Shown here piece after piece: positions 44,399 to 53,905 of a stretch of 64,000 bases of DNA. Under the pieces are notes generated by a model, which searched no databases, was not told the origin of the DNA, and was given only the letters and a program-made list of their open reading frames with translations. This DNA is from CAXBBB01 sp963841855 (lineage in GTDB: Bacteria > Bacteroidota > Rhodothermia > Rhodothermales > BA12). The stretch lies in contig CAWJEJ010000003.1 of NCBI GenBank assembly GCA_963841855.1, positions 897,517 through 961,516 of the forward strand, in the 5' to 3' direction. Within the stretch, counting starts at the first letter, position 1; every line of letters begins with the position of its first letter. A program made the position numbers and the translations under genes.

Positions 44399-45255
44399 GC
44401 GCCGCGACCGATTCGGTGCGCGTCACGGCGACGCTTCTGGGAACGGGCACGTCGACCGGTGTCCCCGTCGTCGGCTGCCGCTGCGCCGTCTGCACGTCGC
44501 ACGATCCGCACGATGAGCGGCTGCGCACGAGCGCCCTGTTGACCGTAGAGACTGGCCAGTCGCCCGTTCCGCTGCGCATTCTGATCGACGCCGGGCCTGA
44601 CTTCCGGCGCCAGGCGCTGCGCATCGGTCTGGACCGCTTGGACGCCGTCTTGGTGACGCATCACCACTACGACCACGTCGCCGGGCTGGACGATCTGCGC
44701 CCGTTCCTGTTCGACAACAAGACGCCGATTCCGATCTACGTTTCGCCCACATCGGCGGCTGCGCTGCAGCAGGCCTATCCCTACGCGTTCGTCGACGGAG
44801 AAGAGCGCTATCCCGGAGCGCCACGCTTGAGCCTGCGCGAAGTCGACGAGCAGCCGTTCGTCGTAGTCGGCCGCTACGAAACCGGCGCCAGCGTGCGCGT
44901 CACGCCGATCCCCCTCCTTCACGGCGAGCTTCCGATACTGGGATTTCGCATCGGTGCAACGGCGTATCTGACCGACGTGAGCCGCATTTCCGACGCGTCG
45001 TATCGGCTCGTCGCGGGCGTCGACACGCTCGTCGTCAGCGCGCTGCGCAGCGAGCCGCACCGCATGCACTTCACGTTCGATCAGGCGATCGCGGCGGCGC
45101 AGCGCATCGGCGCGCGGCAGACCTTCTTTACGCACGTCAGCCACAACACGAGCCACGCCGACATCGCTAGACTGACGCCGCCGGGTATCGCTCCGGGATA
45201 CGACGGTCTCGTATTAACGGACGGCGGATGCACCACCGCTGCGTCTGGCGGGTGA
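44395..45255 (+). CDS. PhnP/ElaC-type metallo-beta-lactamase fold hydrolase
   Basis: About 286 residues. LLGTGTSTGVPVVGCRCAVCTSHDPHDERLRTSALL is the PhnP-type N-terminus, with cysteines for a structural zinc. The THHHYDHVAGLDDL loop supplies catalytic metal ligands, with further histidines in HGELP and HVSHNTSH. Known relatives hydrolyse cyclic phosphodiesters. Last gene of the coupled operon. Confidence 0.88.
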   Translation: MSAATDSVRVTATLLGTGTSTGVPVVGCRCAVCTSHDPHDERLRTSALLTVETGQSPVPLRILIDAGPDFRRQALRIGLDRLDAVLVTHHHYDHVAGLDDLRPFLFDNKTPIPIYVSPTSAAALQQAYPYAFVDGEERYPGAPRLSLREVDEQPFVVVGRYETGASVRVTPIPLLHGELPILGFRIGATAYLTDVSRISDASYRLVAGVDTLVVSALRSEPHRMHFTFDQAIAAAQRIGARQTFFTHVSHNTSHADIARLTPPGIAPGYDGLVLTDGGCTTAASGG

Positions 45256-45291
45256 CAGGGTCGCCCTTCCTCCCGTCCGACCGCTCTCCTC

Positions 45292-46320
45292 ATGTACCAT
45301 TGGCTCTGGACTGCGCTGGGCATCGGCATCGTGATTGTGGTGTCGCTCGAAGTGTTCGGCACGACGACGCAGTCCGGCTTGGCGCCACTGACTAAGTGGT
45401 TTGCGCGCGGCATGCGCACCGTCCTGTCCAAACTGCACCGCGCCGCCGTACCCGGACTCAAGGGTAAGCTCGGAGTGATCGTCACGATGGGAATGGTCGC
45501 CGGGTGGATCGGGTGGATGTGGATCGGGTGGACGTGCGTGTTTATGGGCGCCGAGAATGCCGTCGTCAAGGGCGCGACGGGCGAACCGGCTGACTTCTGG
45601 GCGCGCGTTTACTATGCCGGGTTCGTGTTCTCTACGCTGGGCATCGGCGACTACGAGCCGGGGGGACCGTTCTGGCAGATAATGACCTCGCTGGGGTCGA
45701 CACTGGGCTTTTTCCTCGTCACGTTCAGCATCTCGTTTCTCGTACCGCTCGTGCAGTCGGCGATGTTCAAGTGGAATCTGGCGCTCAACCTGCACCGCAC
45801 GCTGCCCTCGCCTGAATCGGCCGTGATCGAGTCGTGGAATGGGACCTCGGTGGCCTCGCTCCAGACGTACTGCGAGAGTATCGGCGACAAGATCGTCCAG
45901 TTGGAGCACGGCCTGCGCCTCTACCCCGTGCTGTGGGATTTTCGCAACCAGAGCCACCTGGCGCATGTCGTGATGGGGCTGGCGCGGCTCTACGAAACGC
46001 TTCTGCTCGCCGAGTGCGGACTGGCCCAGGGCGGCATCGACAGTGGGACGATGCGGCACGTGCGGCGCACGCTGGCAGGTGTGCAGATGCGCCTGCTCGA
46101 ACTTGCCGAAACCGACGGCTCCGACTGCGACGTGCCTCCGCCCCCGCATCTCGGCGCGCTCGAACACGCGGGCCTGCCCGTCACGCGCCGCGAGGCGTTT
46201 CTCGCTTCGGTAGCCGGCCACGCCGAACCGCGCCGCCGTTGGCATGCGCTGATGTCGGCCGAGGGAATCGAGTGGGAACTGCTCCGCCACACCGACAGCG
46301 TTGACCTGATCGCGCGGTAG
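45292..46320 (+). CDS. Two-pore-helix potassium-channel-like membrane protein
   Basis: 342 residues. An N-terminal helix, a second helix near 63-85, and a pore loop VFSTLGIGDYEP (93-130 region) whose T-x-G-I-G-D resembles the K+ selectivity filter. A third helix follows. The C-terminal 170 residues are soluble and helical, with no RCK domain or nucleotide fold I can identify, so the channel regulation is unknown. A strong terminator follows. Confidence 0.72.
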   Translation: MYHWLWTALGIGIVIVVSLEVFGTTTQSGLAPLTKWFARGMRTVLSKLHRAAVPGLKGKLGVIVTMGMVAGWIGWMWIGWTCVFMGAENAVVKGATGEPADFWARVYYAGFVFSTLGIGDYEPGGPFWQIMTSLGSTLGFFLVTFSISFLVPLVQSAMFKWNLALNLHRTLPSPESAVIESWNGTSVASLQTYCESIGDKIVQLEHGLRLYPVLWDFRNQSHLAHVVMGLARLYETLLLAECGLAQGGIDSGTMRHVRRTLAGVQMRLLELAETDGSDCDVPPPPHLGALEHAGLPVTRREAFLASVAGHAEPRRRWHALMSAEGIEWELLRHTDSVDLIAR

Positions 46321-46334
46321 CTGCCCATTTTCCA

Positions 46335-46380
46335 CCCCTCGCCAGCGACTTCGACCTGGCGGTTGGCGAGGGGCGGTTCT
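46335..46380. terminator. Terminator after the channel gene
   Basis: CCCCTCGCCA (46335-46344) pairs with TGGCGAGGGG (46364-46373); GGTTCTTT follows. Being between convergent genes it could serve both. Confidence 0.75.
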
Positions 46381-46389
46381 TTGGAGGGC

Positions 46390-48225
46390 CTATGCCTCTA
46401 CGGATTCGCTCGTCTCCACCGGTGGCAAGGTGAAGTAGAACGTCGTGCCGCCCAGCGGGCTGTCTTCGATGCCGCACGTGCCGCCCAGACGCTCCACGAT
46501 CTGACGCACGATCGCCAGGCCCAACCCGTGCCCTTCGATGCCGCCCGCGTGCAGGCGAGCGAACGGAACGAAGAGTCGGTCGCGGTCAACGTGGGGGATG
46601 CCGGATCCGTTATCCTGCACCCAGAACCGCACGTGTCCGTGCTCGGTGACGTCGGAGCCTAGCACGATGCGCGGCGGAGAGCCTCCATACTTGAGGGCGT
46701 TCGAAACGTAGTTGACCCACACCTCTTCGACCCACGGTGCGTGCCCCCAAACGGTCGGCCACGTCGAGGTCGTTTTGACGTAGGCGCCGCGCTCCGAGAT
46801 GAGCGGCTCGAGCCGCTCCAGCGCCTCATCGACGACGCCTTCCATCGCAACGGGTAGGGGTACGACAGGCTGTCTGCGCGCTCCGGCGAGCAGCAGCATC
46901 TCGTCGACGATGGACATCAGTTTGGCGCTGACGGCGTCGATGGCGTTCAGGCTCTCGAGCCGCATCGAGTCCGGCATGTCGCCGTCTTCGCGCAGCAGGT
47001 GGACGTAGTTGCGCAGCGTGTTGGCCGGGCTTTTGAGGTCGTGCGCGACGGTGTGGGCGAACTGGTCCAGGCTGTCGTTGCGCGAGAGCAGTTCAGCGTT
47101 GGCCTGGCGCAGCGCTTCCTCGGCCTGCTCCCTGGCGCCGCGCTGCTGCTCGCGCTCGGTCACGTCGAGCAGCAGGATCACGCGGCCCGCACGCAACTCT
47201 CTCTGGTCCGGATCGCTGAGCGGGGTGGACCGATACTCGAACCGGCGAACGCCTTGCTCGGTGCGCAGCTCTACCGTCGGCGGCATCGCCGACGCGCCCG
47301 GCAGCGTGTCGCCGGCGACCCGAGCAGCAATCAGTTCGTCCGGTAGCCGCAAACCGTCGCGCGACGTACGGTCGATCAGCGGGCGCGCGAGGTCGGACTC
47401 GTCGAGGTCGAGGATGCGGCGCATCGCCGGGTTGAAGTCGGTCACGCGTCCGCGCTCGTCGAGCACCAGCACGGCTTCCTGCAACGCGTCGACCAGGGCG
47501 GAGCGCCGAAATGGCCGCACGTCGGACAGGCGGTAGCGGAACAGCACGACCGACATTACCGAAATCGTGATGCCCAGGCTGATCGGCGTCAGGTCCTTGA
47601 CCATGGGCACTAGGCGCAGCACGTAGACGAAGTTGACTGCCAGAGGCAGCAGCGCGCTCGCCGCAATCCAGCGCGAAATCCGCTTCTGGGACTGCATCGC
47701 GTGCATGTGCTCGCTCACGATCAGGACGCTGCCGGCCGCCGTCGCCCACCAACTCGCCGCGCCGTGAATCCAAAACCATGGCCCGTAGGTCGGGCGCACC
47801 GCGTAGGCTGGACGTCCGCCCATCCACTCGGCGATCTGCACCACCTCGTCCGTCAAGTAGAGCAGCTTGTGGACGCTACCGGTGAGCGAAACAACAGTCG
47901 TGACGACGGCCAGTCCGAGCAGAGTCCGAAACCAGATGGACGACGTGTGCCCGCCGCGTCCCGTGTACGTCAGCGCGAACGACAGCCATGCGACGGGCGT
48001 GAACGCGATGAACGGGTATCCCGCGAATGCCAACATTCGCACCATGCCTGTGTCGGAGGCGAAGACGCCCAGCATATCGGCCGCGATCCAGCCCATACAG
48101 GCCAGCGCCAGCAGCGCCAGTTCACGCGCGCCGGTGACTTCGCGCCGCACCATTGCCAGCCACATCACGATGCCCAGCATCAAAATGCCGCCCTGTGCCA
48201 GGAGCGCGTAGACGAGCAGATTCAT
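46390..48225 (-). CDS. 7TM-PAS histidine kinase
   Basis: 611 residues. The N-terminal 220 residues have seven hydrophobic helices of the 7TM histidine kinase sensor type, then a PAS domain (EAVLVLDERGRVTDFNPAMRRILDL), HisKA (FAHTVAHDLKSPANTLRNYVHLL, His in AHDLKSP) and HATPase (VWVNYVSNALKYGG, DNGSGIP, GHGLGLAIVRQIVERLGG). All catalytic boxes look intact. No response regulator is adjacent. Signal unknown. Confidence 0.9.
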   Translation of the reverse strand: MNLLVYALLAQGGILMLGIVMWLAMVRREVTGARELALLALACMGWIAADMLGVFASDTGMVRMLAFAGYPFIAFTPVAWLSFALTYTGRGGHTSSIWFRTLLGLAVVTTVVSLTGSVHKLLYLTDEVVQIAEWMGGRPAYAVRPTYGPWFWIHGAASWWATAAGSVLIVSEHMHAMQSQKRISRWIAASALLPLAVNFVYVLRLVPMVKDLTPISLGITISVMSVVLFRYRLSDVRPFRRSALVDALQEAVLVLDERGRVTDFNPAMRRILDLDESDLARPLIDRTSRDGLRLPDELIAARVAGDTLPGASAMPPTVELRTEQGVRRFEYRSTPLSDPDQRELRAGRVILLLDVTEREQQRGAREQAEEALRQANAELLSRNDSLDQFAHTVAHDLKSPANTLRNYVHLLREDGDMPDSMRLESLNAIDAVSAKLMSIVDEMLLLAGARRQPVVPLPVAMEGVVDEALERLEPLISERGAYVKTTSTWPTVWGHAPWVEEVWVNYVSNALKYGGSPPRIVLGSDVTEHGHVRFWVQDNGSGIPHVDRDRLFVPFARLHAGGIEGHGLGLAIVRQIVERLGGTCGIEDSPLGGTTFYFTLPPVETSESVEA

Positions 48226-48335
48226 CGCAGGCGATGAGGAGGGGCGTGGTGGGAAGCGACCGGTGCAGACTTCATGAGCGCGCTATCGGCTCCGAATCCA
48301 CGTAGTAAAGGTACGAGCGCGCTCGATCCTCCGTG

Positions 48336-49787
48336 TCACGCCAGCGCGACGCCTTCGCCCGCCATCGTCGTCTTGCCCAGCGCGCTGCCCTTGAGCGTCG
48401 CCGACGACGCGCTGTCGATGCGGACGGCCACGTAGTCGCCCGGAGCGTAGTGGTCGCGGTCGAACACGACGACGCGGTTGTCATCCGTCCGGCCCATCAG
48501 CTGAGCGTCGGACCGCTTGCTCGATCCTTCGGCCAAAACCGTCTGAATCGTGCCGATGTCGCGCCGGTTGGATTCCAGACTGTGCTGGTTTTGCAAGCGG
48601 ATGATCTGACTCAGTCGCTCTTTTTTGACCGCTTCGGGCACGTCGTCTGAGAACTTGCGCGCCGCGTACGTGCCGGGCCGCTCGCTATAGGCGAACATAA
48701 ACGCGTGATCGTAGCGCACCTGCTCCATTAGCGACAGCGTTTGCGCGTGCTCTTCGTCCGTCTCGCCGCAGAAGCCCGCGATCAGGTCGGTCGAGAACGC
48801 GATGTCGGGCACGATGGCGCGCGCCTGCTCGATCAGGCGCAGGTATTGGTCCCTACTGTACGTCCTCCTCATCCGCTTGAGCATCTCGGTCGATCCATGC
48901 TGGACCGGCAGGTGGATGAAGTTGCAGACGCCCGGCCGCTCGGCGTGGACATGGAGCAGGTCGGTCGAGCAGTCTTTGGGATGGCTCGTCGAGTAACGGA
49001 TGCGCAAATCGTCACTAAGCAGGCTGATCCTATAGAGCAACTCGGCGAAGTCGACCTGCCCGCCGCCTTCGTCGCTCCTATAGCTGTTGACGTTCTGCCC
49101 CAGGACGGTGACTTCCTTGTAGCCTTGATCAACGAGCGCCTTGATCTCGTCCAGAATCGACACGCTCGGCCTGCTGCGCTCCCGTCCGCGCGTGAACGGG
49201 ACGACGCAGAACGCGCACATGTTGTCGCACCCGCGCATGATCGACACGAACGCGCTGACGCCGTTGGAGTCGTAGCGAATCGGCGCCAGATCGGCATACG
49301 TCTCCTCCTTGCTCAGCTGCACGTTCACTGCGGCCTGTCCGGTTTCGTCGTGCGAGTCGAGCAGACGCGGCAGATCGCGATAGGCATCCGGCCCGACGAC
49401 TAGGTCCACAAGCTTCTCCTCGTCGAGCAGCTTGGCGCGCAGCCGCTCGGCCATGCAGCCCAGCACACCCAGTTGCAGGTCGCGCCCACGTTTGACCTTG
49501 TCGGCGCGAAAATCCGCCAGCCGTCGCCGCACCTTCTGCTCTGCGCCCTCGCGGATCGCACACGTGTTGATCAGCACCACGTCGGCGTTGTCCGCGTCGC
49601 GCGTTAGGCCCCAGCCATTTTCGGTCAGGACCGACGCGACGACCTCGCTGTCGGCAACGTTCATCTGGCAGCCGTACGTCTCGATGTAGACGCTGCGCGT
49701 GCCCGTCGTCTCGGTCGCGCTCAGCTTGGGCGCGTCGATGTCGTCAGTTGGAGAGACGAGGAGGTCGAGGTCGAGGATGGGCTGCAT
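48336..49787 (-). CDS. miaB: tRNA-2-methylthio-N6-dimethylallyladenosine synthase
   Basis: Radical SAM methylthiotransferase modifying A37 of tRNAs. About 483 residues from the ATG at 49787. UPF0004 cysteines are in IETYGCQMN, INTCAIRE and LGCMAER; the radical SAM cluster is CDNMCAFC; the TRAM domain is C-terminal (MGRTDDNRVVVF). An upstream extension to 49865 is possible but unlike the family. Confidence 0.95.
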   Translation of the reverse strand: MQPILDLDLLVSPTDDIDAPKLSATETTGTRSVYIETYGCQMNVADSEVVASVLTENGWGLTRDADNADVVLINTCAIREGAEQKVRRRLADFRADKVKRGRDLQLGVLGCMAERLRAKLLDEEKLVDLVVGPDAYRDLPRLLDSHDETGQAAVNVQLSKEETYADLAPIRYDSNGVSAFVSIMRGCDNMCAFCVVPFTRGRERSRPSVSILDEIKALVDQGYKEVTVLGQNVNSYRSDEGGGQVDFAELLYRISLLSDDLRIRYSTSHPKDCSTDLLHVHAERPGVCNFIHLPVQHGSTEMLKRMRRTYSRDQYLRLIEQARAIVPDIAFSTDLIAGFCGETDEEHAQTLSLMEQVRYDHAFMFAYSERPGTYAARKFSDDVPEAVKKERLSQIIRLQNQHSLESNRRDIGTIQTVLAEGSSKRSDAQLMGRTDDNRVVVFDRDHYAPGDYVAVRIDSASSATLKGSALGKTTMAGEGVALA

Positions 49788-49902
49788 GGAGCGGCTCGGG
49801 ATAAAGGTCAAGCCAGACGTAACGCGCTGGAAACGCAGGGGGTTCGATGCAGAAAGTCTACGCATCGCAGCTTCAATCTATGCTCGTATCTTAATCCCGT
49901 TC

Positions 49903-49976
49903 GCACCTGTAGCTCAACCGGATAGAGCATCTGCCTTCTAAGCAGACGGTTGCAGGTTCAAGTCCTGCCGGGTGCA
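49903..49976 (+). tRNA. tRNA-Arg (anticodon TCT)
   Basis: 74 nt: acceptor GCACCTG pairing CGGGTGC with one G-U, D-arm GCTCAACCGGATAGAGC, anticodon stem CTGCC/AGCAG-type with loop TTCTAAG giving anticodon TCT, T-arm GCAGGTTCAAGTCCTGC. Reads AGA. CCA is not encoded. Directly flanked by a 795-bp AT-rich gene. Confidence 0.96.
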
Positions 49977-50011
49977 CTCGTTCATACGAATGTTTTCATA
50001 CAGCGTTGAAC

Positions 50012-50806
50012 TTATCCGTTAGTGCTTCTGCCGGAGCCAAGCGGTTTTCGTGGGGCGGCATCTAAGCTGTTCGCTTGCTCTTGCATGACCTGAATCTGAG
50101 ACTCCAAGTGTATTGATTTCTGGCGGTCTTGCCACAAAGTAAACATTTCGATGGTGTTCTCGAAGGGGCCAGATACTCTCCCGACAGTGGGGTTTTCATC
50201 TCGACAGTCGATGATGAATGGTATCAAACGATTGACAAAGTCGCAAAATACGGCACCAGTAGCTTGGTAAGCCACCTCTTCGCTAGCTGCTCCCTTGTTG
50301 AAATATATGGCATAACCCTCTAAGAAATTAGCAATATAAAAAGCGTTGTTCTCTGCATTCTTATTTTTGAGATCCATAATCCATTCCTGAGCATTTTCCA
50401 TGCCATCTAAGTTCATTTGTTTTAGCTTTTCTGAACCTAAATCCCAAGATATTCTATTTATACCTTTGCTGTAAATGGACTGAAAGTGATCGTTGAGGAC
50501 GGGTACTTTTTCTGCAAATCGCTCACATAGAGAAGCTGCTAGCGTCACTGCTTCTCTTTCCGATCTGACTTGGATATCCTGTTTTGCGACCAAAAGGGAT
50601 TCAGCTGTGAGCTTGAGGCTTTTATTGGCTGAGTCTGCCGCCGTTCTAGCAAGTTTGATTTGAGTGAGTGCAATCCAGCCTACAACAAAGACTCCCACAG
50701 CCGCGAGATGACTGATTACCTCGAAAAAGATTATCCAATCGGGAGCGCCAGAAGAAGGCAGGGACACGAAGATAGTGTCTGTTATCGAAGTATCACTTGG
50801 CTGCAT
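50012..50806 (-). CDS. AT-rich membrane-anchored protein beside tRNA-Arg, likely acquired
   Basis: 264 residues. An N-terminal hydrophobic helix (WIIFFEVISHLAAVGVFVVGWIAL) is followed by a long helical region (LARTAADSANKSLKLTAESLLVAKQDIQVRSE) and a soluble domain, with a Gln/Ser-rich tail. It resembles DUF4760-type proteins, but this is not certain. Base composition is far more A/T-rich than the neighbours, and it begins just beyond a tRNA 3' end, a common integration site. No integrase or direct repeat of the tRNA end was found. Function unknown. Confidence 0.65.
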   Translation of the reverse strand: MQPSDTSITDTIFVSLPSSGAPDWIIFFEVISHLAAVGVFVVGWIALTQIKLARTAADSANKSLKLTAESLLVAKQDIQVRSEREAVTLAASLCERFAEKVPVLNDHFQSIYSKGINRISWDLGSEKLKQMNLDGMENAQEWIMDLKNKNAENNAFYIANFLEGYAIYFNKGAASEEVAYQATGAVFCDFVNRLIPFIIDCRDENPTVGRVSGPFENTIEMFTLWQDRQKSIHLESQIQVMQEQANSLDAAPRKPLGSGRSTNG

Positions 50807-50891
50807 TCTGGTTTAATTGTAAGAGAAGATTTCTATCTGTTTCAAAACGCGCAGAGTTAAGTGCCATCAAAGGCGGAGTCGCATGATACAG

Positions 50892-51308
50892 TTACCGCAC
50901 GTGCTCGACCATCGTGCAGCGATTGCGGACGTAGGGCAGACCGGCTTCGTCGGCGAGGGCTTCGGCTTCCTGACTGTGCACGCCGATCTGGGTCCACACG
51001 ACGGGGCGGTCGCCGGTTGCTTCCATCCGAGCGACGATGTCTTGGACGACGCCTTCGACGAAGCGCGGCTGACGGAAAATGTTGACCAGGTCGACCTGGA
51101 TCTCGGCGGGGATCTGGCTGACTTTGGCATAGCACGTCCGACCCATCGCCTCCTGGTATTTCGGGTTGACGGGAATCACGTCGAAACCGGCGTCGGCGAG
51201 GTAGTGCGCGATGCGGTGACTCGTGCGCGTCTCGTCTGCGGAGTAGCCGACCAAGGCGATGGTCTTGGAGCGAGACAGGAGGTCGGCGGGTGTGGCGGCG
51301 TCGGGCAT
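50892..51308 (-). CDS. CoA-binding domain protein (YccU-like)
   Basis: 138 residues from the ATG at 51308. Rossmann-type CoA-binding fold: KTIALVGYSADETRTSHRIAHYLADAGFDVIPVNPKYQE, the VNIFRQP segment and VVWTQIGVHSQEAEALADEAGLPYVRNRCTMVEH. Family members bind CoA; physiological role not settled. Divergent from leuS with about 110 bp between starts. Confidence 0.9.
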   Translation of the reverse strand: MPDAATPADLLSRSKTIALVGYSADETRTSHRIAHYLADAGFDVIPVNPKYQEAMGRTCYAKVSQIPAEIQVDLVNIFRQPRFVEGVVQDIVARMEATGDRPVVWTQIGVHSQEAEALADEAGLPYVRNRCTMVEHVR

Positions 51309-51380
51309 GAGAGGGGAGGACGGGTTGGGCAGATAGTGGAACGAGGCAAACCACGCGCGCCGGGCGGGGTTCGTCGCACG

Positions 51381-51388
51381 TACCTTTG
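51381..51388 (+). promoter_or_regulatory. Putative -7 promoter element for leuS
   Basis: TACCTTTG lies 31 bp before the leuS ATG, matching TAnnTTTG, and is identical to the one before the flotillin gene. No clear -33. Confidence 0.4.
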
Positions 51389-51418
51389 GCGTCCCGACCT
51401 TTCGACTCACCCGCACGC

Positions 51419-53884
51419 ATGGCAGGCTATCCGTTCTCCGACATCGAACCCAAGTGGCAGCGCTATTGGGCCAAAAACGACACGTTCCGCACGCCGAACG
51501 ATCTGGACACGAGCAAGCCCAAGTACTACGTGCTCGACATGTTTCCCTACCCCAGCGGAAGCGGACTGCACGTCGGCCACCCCGAGGGCTACACCGCCAC
51601 CGATATCCTGGCGCGCTACAAGCGGATGAAGGGATTCAACGTGCTCCATCCGATGGGTTGGGACGCGTTTGGCCTGCCCGCCGAGCAGTACGCCATCGAA
51701 ACCGGCAACCATCCCAAGGGCAAAACTGCCGAGAACATCGACCGCTTTCGCGAGCAGTTGCAGATGCTCGGCTTTTCGTACGATTGGAAGCGCGAAGTCG
51801 ACACGACCGATCCCAAGTACGTCCGCTGGACGCAGTGGATCTTCTTGCAGCTGTTCGAGCGCGGCCTAGCCTACGTCGACGAGGTGCCGGTCAACTGGTG
51901 CCCCGAGCTAGGCACGGTCCTGGCCAACGAGGAGATCGTCGATGGCGTGAGCGAGCGCGGCGGTCACCCGGTCATTCAGCAGCCGATGAAGCAGTGGGTG
52001 CTCAACATCCGCGCCTACGCCGACCGCCTGCTCGACGATCTGGATCTGGTCGAGTGGCCCGAGTCGACGCGCAAGATGCAGGAAAACTGGATCGGCAAGA
52101 GCGAAGGCGCCAACGTCGATTTTGCGGTCGTCGGCTTTCCGCATGCTCCGGTCAAGGTGTTCACGACGCGGCCCGACACGCTGTTTGGCGCAACGTACGT
52201 GGTGCTCGCGCCGGATCATCCGATGACGGACAAGATCACGACACGCGAGCAGCGCGAAGAAGTCGACGCCTACGTCGCCAGGGCGAAGAACAAGACGGAC
52301 CGCGAACGGCAAGAGAACCGCGAGAAAACGGGCGTCTCGACAGGCGCGCTCGCCTACAACCCGATCAACGACAAGCTCGTCCCCGTCTGGATCTCGGATT
52401 ACGTGCTGGCGAGCTACGGGACTGGCGCAATCATGGCTGTCCCCGCGCACGATCAGCGCGACTTCGACTTCGCCACGCAGTTCGGACTGCCCATCGTCGA
52501 AGTGGTCAGCGGCGGCGAGAAGGACGACGACGGCAAGCTGACCGCAGCTTTCACTGGCGAGGGCACCTACGTCAACTCGCACTATGGAGGTGGGCAGCGT
52601 GTGTCGGTCAAGCCGTTCGAGTTGAACGGAGTGGACAGCATCGCCGAAGCCAAGGAAAAGACGACGGCGTGGCTCGACAAGCAGGGCGTCGGCAGGCGCC
52701 AGACGACGTACCGCCTGCGCGACTGGATCTTCGCGCGTCAGCGCTATTGGGGCGAACCGTTCCCCATCGGCTGGGTCGACGGCGAGCCGCGCGCGATTCC
52801 CGACGATCAGCTTCCCGTCGAGTTGCCAGAGATGGACGACTTCAAGCCGTCCGGCACCTACGAAGGCCCGCTGAGCAAAGCCACCGATTGGCTCGACACG
52901 ACGATCGACGGCCAGCCCGCGCGCCGCGACACGAACACGATGCCTCAATGGGCCGGTTCGTCATGGTACTACCTGCGCTACATCGACCCGCACAACGAAG
53001 ACGTGCTCGTCGATCCCGAGAAGGAGAAGTACTGGATGCCCGTCGACCTGTACGTCGGCGGCACCGAGCACGCGGTTTTGCACCTGCTCTACGCGCGTTT
53101 CTGGCACAAAGTGCTGTTCGATATCGGCGTCGTGAGCACGCCCGAGCCGTTCGGCAGACTCGTTCACCAGGGCATGATCCTGGGCGAGAACAACGAGAAG
53201 ATGTCCAAGAGCCGCGGCAACGTCGTCAACCCCGACGATGTGGTGCGCGACTTTGGCGCCGACTCGCTCCGCCTCTACGAGATGTTTATGGGTCCGCTCG
53301 AGCAGACCAAGCCGTGGAATATGAGGGGCGTCGACGGCGTCCACCGTTTTCTCAACCGCGTCTGGCGCCTGCTCACCAATGAAGAGGGAGCTATCAGCGT
53401 CTCCGAGTCTAAGCCGACAGCCGACGAACTGCGGACGCTCCACCAGTGCATTCAGAAGGTGACGGACGACATCGAAGGGCTGCGCTTCAATACAGCCATT
53501 TCGGCCATGATGGAGTTCGTCAACGCGGCCAACAAGTGGGATGCCGTTCCGCGCGCTGTTGCTCAGCCGTTCGTGCTGCTGCTGTCGCCCTTCGCGCCGC
53601 ACGTGGCCGAAGAGTTGTGGCGCCTGATGGGCCACGACGACAGCCTCGCCTACGTGGGCTGGCCCGAGCTAAACGAGTCGCTGCTCGTCGAAGACACAAT
53701 TACGCTCGCCGTCCAGATCAACGGCAAAGCCCGCGCTACCATCGACGTGTCGCCGGACGCTAGTAAGGAGGTCGTCATGGAAGCCGCCCACGCCGAGGAA
53801 AACATTCAGCGCCACCTCGAAGGCCAGACGATCCGCAAGGAGATCTACGTGCCGGGCCGCATCATCAACATCGTCGCTAACTGA
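51419..53884 (+). CDS. leuS: Leucyl-tRNA synthetase
   Basis: Charges tRNA-Leu. About 821 residues from the ATG at 51419. Class I signatures: FPYPSGSGLHVGHPEGYTATD (HIGH box), a full CP1 editing insertion with TTRPDTLFGATYV, and ENNEKMSKSRGNVVNPDD (KMSKS). Bacterial-type LeuRS C-terminal anticodon-binding region follows. The frame is intact, unlike several genes closer to the window's right-hand junction. Confidence 0.97.
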   Translation: MAGYPFSDIEPKWQRYWAKNDTFRTPNDLDTSKPKYYVLDMFPYPSGSGLHVGHPEGYTATDILARYKRMKGFNVLHPMGWDAFGLPAEQYAIETGNHPKGKTAENIDRFREQLQMLGFSYDWKREVDTTDPKYVRWTQWIFLQLFERGLAYVDEVPVNWCPELGTVLANEEIVDGVSERGGHPVIQQPMKQWVLNIRAYADRLLDDLDLVEWPESTRKMQENWIGKSEGANVDFAVVGFPHAPVKVFTTRPDTLFGATYVVLAPDHPMTDKITTREQREEVDAYVARAKNKTDRERQENREKTGVSTGALAYNPINDKLVPVWISDYVLASYGTGAIMAVPAHDQRDFDFATQFGLPIVEVVSGGEKDDDGKLTAAFTGEGTYVNSHYGGGQRVSVKPFELNGVDSIAEAKEKTTAWLDKQGVGRRQTTYRLRDWIFARQRYWGEPFPIGWVDGEPRAIPDDQLPVELPEMDDFKPSGTYEGPLSKATDWLDTTIDGQPARRDTNTMPQWAGSSWYYLRYIDPHNEDVLVDPEKEKYWMPVDLYVGGTEHAVLHLLYARFWHKVLFDIGVVSTPEPFGRLVHQGMILGENNEKMSKSRGNVVNPDDVVRDFGADSLRLYEMFMGPLEQTKPWNMRGVDGVHRFLNRVWRLLTNEEGAISVSESKPTADELRTLHQCIQKVTDDIEGLRFNTAISAMMEFVNAANKWDAVPRAVAQPFVLLLSPFAPHVAEELWRLMGHDDSLAYVGWPELNESLLVEDTITLAVQINGKARATIDVSPDASKEVVMEAAHAEENIQRHLEGQTIRKEIYVPGRIINIVAN

Positions 53885-53905
53885 CGCTGCCGCCAATCAC
53901 CATCC

